Assembly: GCF_002934455.1 (NCBI RefSeq)
Contig: NZ_PTIR01000007.1
Coordinates: forward strand, 1-64,000
Source of the DNA: Trinickia symbiotica
GTDB taxonomy: Bacteria > Pseudomonadota > Gammaproteobacteria > Burkholderiales > Burkholderiaceae
DNA length: 64,000 nt
Direction of reading: 5' to 3'
Position 1 is the stretch's first letter. Every line of letters starts with the position of its first letter. Positions 58,961 through 64,000 of this stretch are shown here, piece after piece. The notes under the pieces were generated by a model, which searched no databases, was not told the DNA's origin, and saw nothing but the letters and a program-made list of their open reading frames with translations. Both the position numbers and the translations under genes were made by a program.

Positions 58961-60727
58961 ATGGACGGGAATCCATTCTTGAAAATACAGCGCCTAGGGC
59001 GGGCGCTGATGCTGCCGATCGCGGTGCTGCCGGTGGCCGGCATCCTGCTTCGGCTCGGTCAGGCCGACGTGCTCAACATCAAGCTCATTGCCGACGCGGG
59101 CGGCACGATCTTCGACAACCTGCCGCTCCTTTTCGCCATCGGCGTGGCCGTGGGTTTCGCGAAGGACAACAACGGCGTGGCCGCGCTCGCCGGCGGCATT
59201 GGCTACCTGATCGAAATCGCGGTGATGAAGGACATCAACGACAAGCTCAACATGGGCGTGTTGTCGGGGATCATCGCCGGCATCGTCGCGGGGATGCTCT
59301 ATAACCGCTACAAGGACATCAAGCTGCCCGATTACCTGGCGTTCTTCGGCGGCAAGCGGTTCGTGCCGATCGTCACGGGGCTTGCCTGTGTGGTGCTCGG
59401 CGTCGTCTTCGGCTACGTCTGGCAACCGGTCCAGGCGGCCATCGATGCGACGGGTCACTGGCTCACGACGGCCGGCGCGATCGGCGTGTTCGTCTACGGT
59501 ACGTTGAACCGGCTCCTGCTCGTGACGGGGCTGCACCACATCATCAACTCGCTGGCATGGTTCGTGTTCGGCACGTTCACGCCTGCGGGCGGCGGCGCGC
59601 CCGTCACCGGCGATCTGCATCGCTTCTTCGCCGGGGACCCGACGGCGGGCGGCTTCATGACGGGCTTCTTCCCGGTCATGATGTTCGGGCTGCCGGCCGC
59701 ATGTCTCGCGATGTTTCACGAAGCGCCGAAGGAGCGCCGCGCGATGGTCGGCGGGCTGCTGTTTTCGATGGCGCTCACATCGTTCCTGACCGGCGTCACA
59801 GAACCGGTCGAATTCAGCTTCATGTTCCTCGCGCCCGTGCTTTATGTGATCCACGCGGTGCTGACGGGTCTCTCGCTTGCGATCTGCCAAGCGCTCGGCG
59901 TTCATCTCGGCTTCACCTTCTCGGCCGGCGCGATCGACTACGTGCTCAACTACGGACTGTCGACGAAAGGCTGGCTCGCGATCCCGATCGGCCTGGCGTA
60001 CGGTGTCGTCTACTACGGGCTCTTCCGTTTCTTCATCCGCAAGTTCAACATGGCGACGCCGGGCCGAGAGCCGGCTACCGTGGACGCGCAAGTCGACTCA
60101 TATGCGTCGGGCGGCTTCGTCGCACCGACGGCCGGTGCAAGCGCACCGCGCGCGGCCCGTTATATCGCGGCGCTCGGCGGTTCGTCGAACCTGACGCTCG
60201 TCGATGCCTGCACGACACGTCTGCGCCTTTCGGTCGTCGACACTGAAAAGATTTCCGAGTCTCAGCTGAAGCAGATCGGCGTGCGCGGTGTGCTGAAGCG
60301 CGATGCGCACAACGTGCAGGTCGTGATCGGACCGGAAGCCGATCTCATCGCCGACGAAATCCGGGCCGCGCTCGGCAGCGATTCGGCCGCCGGTGCAGTC
60401 GCGACGGCGGAAGCGCCGGCGGCGGCAGCCGCTACGGCCTCCGCGGCGGGCGCAGCGGGTCCGCTCGATCCCGATCCGATGCGCTGGCTGGCCGTATTCG
60501 GCGGTGCGACGAACGTCGTTTCGCTCGACGCCATCGCTCAAACGCGGCTGCGTGTCGTCGTGCGCGACGCATCCGCCGTCGACCGCCAGCGGCTAGGCTT
60601 GCTCGACGTTGCGTGGGTCTCGGGCGACACGTTCCATCTCGTTTGCGGGCCGGCGGCCCAACGCTACGCTTCGGTGTTGTCGACGCGCCTGGCTGCACCG
60701 GGCGGACCGGCGCCGCAGCCCGCCTAA
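58961..60727 (+). CDS. nagE: PTS N-acetylglucosamine permease EIIC-EIIB with extra degenerate EIIB
   Basis: A 588-residue membrane permease. EIIC of the glucose family spans about 1-365 (FLKIQRLGRALMLPIAVLPVAG at the start, GVTEPVEFSFMF in the middle). A first EIIB domain carries phospho-Cys417 in LVDACTTRLRL. After an Ala-rich linker, a second EIIB-like domain starts near WLAVFGGATNVVSLD. The Cys position there is Ala526 (DAIAQTRLRV), so it cannot be phosphorylated. AGGAGGAT precedes the ATG. It imports and phosphorylates GlcNAc. Confidence 0.93.
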   Translation: MDGNPFLKIQRLGRALMLPIAVLPVAGILLRLGQADVLNIKLIADAGGTIFDNLPLLFAIGVAVGFAKDNNGVAALAGGIGYLIEIAVMKDINDKLNMGVLSGIIAGIVAGMLYNRYKDIKLPDYLAFFGGKRFVPIVTGLACVVLGVVFGYVWQPVQAAIDATGHWLTTAGAIGVFVYGTLNRLLLVTGLHHIINSLAWFVFGTFTPAGGGAPVTGDLHRFFAGDPTAGGFMTGFFPVMMFGLPAACLAMFHEAPKERRAMVGGLLFSMALTSFLTGVTEPVEFSFMFLAPVLYVIHAVLTGLSLAICQALGVHLGFTFSAGAIDYVLNYGLSTKGWLAIPIGLAYGVVYYGLFRFFIRKFNMATPGREPATVDAQVDSYASGGFVAPTAGASAPRAARYIAALGGSSNLTLVDACTTRLRLSVVDTEKISESQLKQIGVRGVLKRDAHNVQVVIGPEADLIADEIRAALGSDSAAGAVATAEAPAAAAATASAAGAAGPLDPDPMRWLAVFGGATNVVSLDAIAQTRLRVVVRDASAVDRQRLGLLDVAWVSGDTFHLVCGPAAQRYASVLSTRLAAPGGPAPQPA

Positions 60728-60759
60728 AAAAATCCCGCCGCTCTGAAAGGCGGCGGGAT
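60726..60759 (-). terminator. Intrinsic terminator of rpoH
   Basis: Read on the minus strand, ATCCCGCCGC (60759-60750) pairs with GCGGCGGGAT (60741-60732) around an 8-nt loop and is followed by a T-run (60731-60726). It lies 48 bp after the rpoH stop and shares its T-run with the nagE stop codon region on the other strand. Confidence 0.85.
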
Positions 60760-60806
60760 GCACTCCGCAACGCGATGCCGATCGATCGAGATCGGCATCC
60801 GCGCGA

Positions 60807-61742
60807 TTACTTGTAGGAAGTCAGCGCGTTGCGCATCTTCTTCATTGCGCTCGCCTCGATCTGGCGAATGCGCTCGGCCGAGACGCCGAACTCGTCTGCG
60901 AGTTCGTGCAGCGTCGAGCCGCCGGACCCATCGTCCTCGACGTTGAGCCAGCGCGCTTCGATGATGCGGCGGCTGCGCGCGTCGAGCGAATCGAGCGCCT
61001 GCGCGATCCCGTCCGTCTGCAGTTTGTCGCGCTGGCGCGCGGCCAAGACGGCCGTCGGCTCACTGTGCGGATCCGTCAGGTAGGCGATCGGCGCATACGT
61101 TTCTTCGCCATCCTCGACCTGGCTTTCGAGCGCGACGTCGCCGCCCGAGAGGCGCGTTTCCATCTCGCTGACCTCTTCGCGCTTCACGTTCAACTCTTTG
61201 GCGAGGCCGTCGATCTCCTCGGGCGTGAACGCGTGCAGATCCTGCTTGTGGCTGCGCAGGTTGAAGAAGAGCTTGCGCTGCGCCTTGGTCGTGGCCACCT
61301 TCACCATGCGCCAGTTGCGCAGGATGTACTCGTGGATTTCGGCCTTGATCCAATGGATCGCATACGACACCAGGCGTACGTTTTGCTCAGGGTCGAAGCG
61401 CTTCACGGCCTTCATGAGGCCGATGTTCCCTTCCTGGATCAGGTCCGCATGCGGAAGACCATAGCCGAGGTAGTTGCGCGCAATCGATACGACGAGACGC
61501 AAGTGCGAGAGCACGAGGCGGCGCGCCGCCTCGAGGTTGTTGTGCTCGCGGTACTCGTTGGCGTACTGCCGCTCTTCCGCTGCCGTCAGCATCGGAATCC
61601 GATTGACCGCCTGAATGTAGGCGTCGATGTTGCCAAGCTGGCCGGGCAGCATCGAAGCAGGCGCGAGCGTCAGAGCACCTGCCGAAGCGGCCTTGGCGGA
61701 CGCCTGGGCGAGCGGGCTCGGAAGGGTCAGTGCATTGCTCAC
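60807..61742 (-). CDS. rpoH: RNA polymerase sigma-32 (heat shock) factor
   Basis: A 311-residue sigma factor. Region 2 has HLRLVVSIARNYLGYGLPHADLIQEGNIGLMKAV (split across about 80-115). The RpoH box QRKLFFNLRSHK separates it from other group 3 sigma factors. Region 4 ends LHELADEFGVSAERIRQIEASAMKKMR. It begins with GTG, preceded by AAGGAG at about 9 bp. About 30 extra Ala-rich residues at the N-terminus resemble other Burkholderia RpoH. It converges with nagE. Confidence 0.95.
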   Translation of the reverse strand: MSNALTLPSPLAQASAKAASAGALTLAPASMLPGQLGNIDAYIQAVNRIPMLTAAEERQYANEYREHNNLEAARRLVLSHLRLVVSIARNYLGYGLPHADLIQEGNIGLMKAVKRFDPEQNVRLVSYAIHWIKAEIHEYILRNWRMVKVATTKAQRKLFFNLRSHKQDLHAFTPEEIDGLAKELNVKREEVSEMETRLSGGDVALESQVEDGEETYAPIAYLTDPHSEPTAVLAARQRDKLQTDGIAQALDSLDARSRRIIEARWLNVEDDGSGGSTLHELADEFGVSAERIRQIEASAMKKMRNALTSYK

Positions 61743-61805
61743 GTAGCAAACTCCTTGAAATCAGACTGCGGACTGCTCAGTCACGAATGCGACTCCTCGG
61801 GGATA

Positions 61806-62054
61806 TTAGCACTCCAGGGAGCCGACTGCTAAGTATTGGAGTAGCTCATTCGGCGTAAGTTCCCTTGTAGCTATCGAATCGTCGGTTTCAATAGTGATGA
61901 TACTCTTCTCCTCGGGGCCCTGCAGTGCGCAAAAGGACGGAAAAAGGGCGCAATCGCATTGCGGCGCCGGGTGGCAACCGTCGTTTAGCGAGATGCTGTT
62001 TTGCGTGGCGCTGAATGATTGCGAAATCTCAAGTACCGTAATATTTCGCGGCAT
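61806..62054 (-). CDS. Possible small Cys-containing protein, unknown
   Basis: An 82-residue open frame between rpoH and pagL, in lower-GC DNA. The protein looks composed rather than random: it begins MPRNITVLEISQSF, has four Cys with a CDC pair in its centre, and an acidic end (IATRELTPNELLQYL). A GGGGA sequence lies about 8-12 bp before the ATG at 62054. I recognise no family. It would be upstream of and co-directional with rpoH. It could be a chance frame. Confidence 0.35.
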   Translation of the reverse strand: MPRNITVLEISQSFSATQNSISLNDGCHPAPQCDCALFPSFCALQGPEEKSIITIETDDSIATRELTPNELLQYLAVGSLEC

Positions 62055-62122
62055 GACGATTCGTCCCCGTATCGTTTTCCGGGGCGCCGCGACCTTAAAC
62101 GGAGTCTTTCGGAGACTGACAC

Positions 62123-62689
62123 ATGCTCGACAACAAGAACCGGTACTCGCGCCCCCACGCACTGCTGGCCGGCGCGGCAGCGGTCCTCTTCCTTTGCTCG
62201 GCGGCAGCCCGAGCCGATTCGTTCGGCGTGCAGGTAGCCGGTGGACTGGGGGAGCACAAAGTCGACAAGGTGGATCTCGGGTTGGTCTGGGATCCGGGCA
62301 TCAACTGGTCGTACATCGGCGGTTGGCATTTCGCTCTGATCGGCGAAGCTCACGTCGCCTATTGGCACTCGGGCGAAGGCACTTCACGCAACGACGTCTA
62401 TGAACTGGGCGTCAATCCGCTCGTGCGCTTCATCAAGGACTCGGGCGCCATCCGGCCATACATCGAAGCGGGCGCGGGCGTGCGTGGGCTCACGCATCCC
62501 ACCGTCAACGACGACTATCGACTCGGGACGGCCTTTCAGTTCACCGAGATCGTCGGCGTGGGCGCGCAGTTCGGCAGCCATCAGCAATACCAGGCCGGGC
62601 TGCGTTTTCAACATATCTCGAATGCCGGTATCAAAGAGCCGAATCCTGGTATAAATTTCAGCCAGCTATATTTGCAGTACAACTTCTGA
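62123..62689 (+). CDS. pagL: Lipid A 3-O-deacylase (PagL-type)
   Basis: A 188-residue outer-membrane beta-barrel enzyme. A signal peptide ends near AARA-D (residue 31). The catalytic triad is visible close to the end: His164 and Ser166 in RFQHISNAGI and Glu172 in KEPNPG. The final residue is Phe, as usual for outer-membrane barrels. It removes the 3-linked acyl chain from lipid A. It is encoded alone, divergent from rpoH across 380 bp that also hold the doubtful small gene. Confidence 0.9.
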   Translation: MLDNKNRYSRPHALLAGAAAVLFLCSAAARADSFGVQVAGGLGEHKVDKVDLGLVWDPGINWSYIGGWHFALIGEAHVAYWHSGEGTSRNDVYELGVNPLVRFIKDSGAIRPYIEAGAGVRGLTHPTVNDDYRLGTAFQFTEIVGVGAQFGSHQQYQAGLRFQHISNAGIKEPNPGINFSQLYLQYNF

Positions 62690-62783
62690 CGCGGATACCC
62701 ATGCGGCGCCTCCAAAAGGGCTTCCTCCCGGAGCCCCGACAAGGATGCTCCCCGCGGGCGTCCGTGCGCATGGGGGCTGAGCG

Positions 62784-63167
62784 ATGGCGGCAAAGGTAAT
62801 CGAGGCGATTCGCGTGCTGGAGCGCGACCGCTTTCGCGCGATGGTCGACGGCGATGTTCCGTTGCTGAACGAGTTGCTCTCGGATAACGCGAGCTTCGTC
62901 CATACGAACGGCAAGCGCGAGACGAAGCAGCAGTTCATCGATGCAATCTCAGCCGGCCATCGCCGCTATCGGCAGATCGAAGTTCAATCGCAGGAGGTCC
63001 TGCCAGTCGGCAGCGAGACCTGTGTCGTCACGGGGCGCGCGCTCTTCGAGATGGAGGCGAACAGCGGGGCGCTGCTCTATCCGATCGCCTATACGGCCAT
63101 CCAGACTCAGGAAGGCGGCCAGTGGCGTCTTGTCGCATGGCACGCGACACGCTGCGCGCTCGAGTGA
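62784..63167 (+). CDS. NTF2-like (SnoaL/DUF4440-type) protein
   Basis: A 127-residue single-domain cone fold. VLERDRFRAMVDGDVPLLNELLSDNASFVHTNGKRETKQ is cut from the first helix-strand unit (about 11-48), and RLVAWHATRCA ends the domain. Such proteins can be small enzymes or binding domains; no active-site pattern decides it. It lies 94 bp after pagL. Function unknown. Confidence 0.75.
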   Translation: MAAKVIEAIRVLERDRFRAMVDGDVPLLNELLSDNASFVHTNGKRETKQQFIDAISAGHRRYRQIEVQSQEVLPVGSETCVVTGRALFEMEANSGALLYPIAYTAIQTQEGGQWRLVAWHATRCALE

Positions 63168-63256
63168 GACCGGCGGGCTCGCCTACGCTATCGTCCCCGG
63201 TCTCCCTCTTGATGTTCGCTGCCGGCTCACTTGCCTGAGCGCGTCGCGCGTCAGCC

Positions 63257-64000
63257 TTATGCCGCTGCCTGTCGCTTGTCGCTATCCCAATCGAATCGAT
63301 TGAGGGCGCTGACGAGCGCGTCGGCCGCGGCCGTTGCCGCATCGGCGTGGATGCCCACGCCGTGGCGCAACGGCTCGCCCGCGACCCTGCAGCCGACAAA
63401 CGCGGCCCAGCCGCCGCCGGCTGTCGGCATCGCCTCGAACGAGCAAAGCTCGACCTCGCGTGGCGCCGCGCTCCCAAGCGCCCGCGCAAGCGCTTCGATG
63501 GTGGCTTGGACATCGTTTTCACCTTGCGCGATCCGTGCCACCTCGCGCCGGTGCCAACGCACCGTCGAGTCCTTGCGCGAGCAAGGCCCCTCTACACCAA
63601 CGTATTCCTGCTTGAAGCGCTCGCAAACGGCTTCACCTGTCACCTCGGCTCCCGATTCGTCGGCGATCTTCTGCACCGCGTGACTGAACTCGATTTGCAG
63701 CCTGCGCGGCGGCGCGAAACCGAGTCCGCGTTCGATGAGATAGGTCGCGCCGCCTTTGCCGGACTGGCTGTTGACGCGAATTACCGCGTCGTAGCTGCGG
63801 CCTAAGTCTTTAGGATCGATCGGCAAATAGGGCACTTCCCACGGCGCGTCGCTCTGCTGCCGCGCGAATCCTTTCCGAATGGCGTCCTGATGTGATCCCG
63901 AGAACGCCGTGAAGACGAGGTCGCCGGCGTAAGGATGGCGCGGATGTACGGGAATCGCGTTGCAGCGCTCCACCACGCGCCGTACCGCATCGATATCGGA
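63257..64000 (-). CDS. leuA: 2-isopropylmalate synthase, C-terminal part (5' end outside window)
   Basis: The frame is open to the right edge, giving 247 visible residues. RCNAIPVHPRHPYAGDLVF, then FSGSHQDAIRKGF with its HxD-type metal region and VPYLPIDPKDLGRSYDAVIRVNSQSGKGG, belong to the long LeuA class (about 560-570 residues). The C-terminal regulatory domain follows, where leucine feeds back. It makes the first committed step of leucine synthesis. It converges with the NTF2-like gene. Confidence 0.92.
   Translation of the reverse strand, partial: SDIDAVRRVVERCNAIPVHPRHPYAGDLVFTAFSGSHQDAIRKGFARQQSDAPWEVPYLPIDPKDLGRSYDAVIRVNSQSGKGGATYLIERGLGFAPPRRLQIEFSHAVQKIADESGAEVTGEAVCERFKQEYVGVEGPCSRKDSTVRWHRREVARIAQGENDVQATIEALARALGSAAPREVELCSFEAMPTAGGGWAAFVGCRVAGEPLRHGVGIHADAATAAADALVSALNRFDWDSDKRQAAA

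Noticed and set aside
60726-60759. Terminator for nagE on the plus strand
   Set aside because: On the plus strand the stem is preceded by an A-run and not followed by T residues; the orientation fits rpoH on the minus strand.

Overview
The window is high-GC chromosomal DNA. Gene content, gene order and protein style point to the Burkholderiaceae (Burkholderia sensu lato: Burkholderia, Paraburkholderia, Trinickia, Caballeronia). This rests on the coaX-birA, MCE transport, lipB-lipA, dctABD, glnK-amtB, gshAB-PTS, secB-gpsA, aa3 oxidase, nagAB-F-E and rpoH blocks. The assignment was made by eye, without a database search. Almost all of it looks like core genome. Both edges cut a gene: an unidentified C-terminus at the left and leuA at the right.

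Layout: 1-2.9 kb holds hldC (LPS heptose) and a minus-strand birA-coaX-small membrane protein operon. 3.0-6.7 kb is an MCE lipid transport operon (permease, ATPase, MCE protein, lipoprotein). 6.9-13.1 kb holds a thin ferredoxin, a hydrolase and a dacA-ybeD-LysR-DUF2917-lipB-lipA block. 13.1-18.1 kb is dctA-dctB-dctD, with a clear sigma-54 promoter before dctA. 18.2-19.7 kb holds a TlpA-like thioredoxin and a lipoprotein.

20.0-24.4 kb is the main anomaly. A 161-bp segment carrying the 3' end of comM is present twice (159/161 identical) and brackets about 4 kb of sampled-lower-GC DNA with two divergent GH13 glycosidases and a PNPOx-like flavoprotein. Intact comM lies to the right. It looks like an integrase-less genomic island, or a recombination insertion, at the comM 3' end.

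24.3-28.6 kb holds comM, ubiK and glnK-amtB (sigma-54 promoter plus an NtrC-type box), ending in an intrinsic terminator. Between amtB and gshA there is a probable unannotated structured small RNA of about 140 nt, with its own promoter and terminator. 29-34.5 kb is gshA-gshB followed by a permease-less PTS (EIIA-Man, HPr, EI). 34.5-37.8 kb is gpmA-ctpA-moeB/thiF on the minus strand. 37.9-41.8 kb is rhodanese-grxC-secB-gpsA with convergent comF-trmL.

41.8-52.6 kb holds a bioC-like methyltransferase and the aa3-type cytochrome c oxidase region: DUF2244, coxB, ctaD, a small assembly protein, DUF2970, coxC, DUF2909, surf1, a Sco-like protein, ctaA, ctaB and sco1. No ctaG/cox11 is present where I would expect it. 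52.8-60.7 kb holds an orphan metQ-like lipoprotein and an N-acetylglucosamine operon (nagA, SIS deaminase, fused EIIA-HPr-EI, EIICB with a degenerate second EIIB). 60.7-64 kb holds rpoH, a possible small Cys-containing protein, pagL, an NTF2-like protein and partial leuA.

Regulation readable in the DNA is mostly nitrogen and carbon control: sigma-54 promoters for glnK-amtB and dctA, and a sigma-70 promoter for the nag operon.
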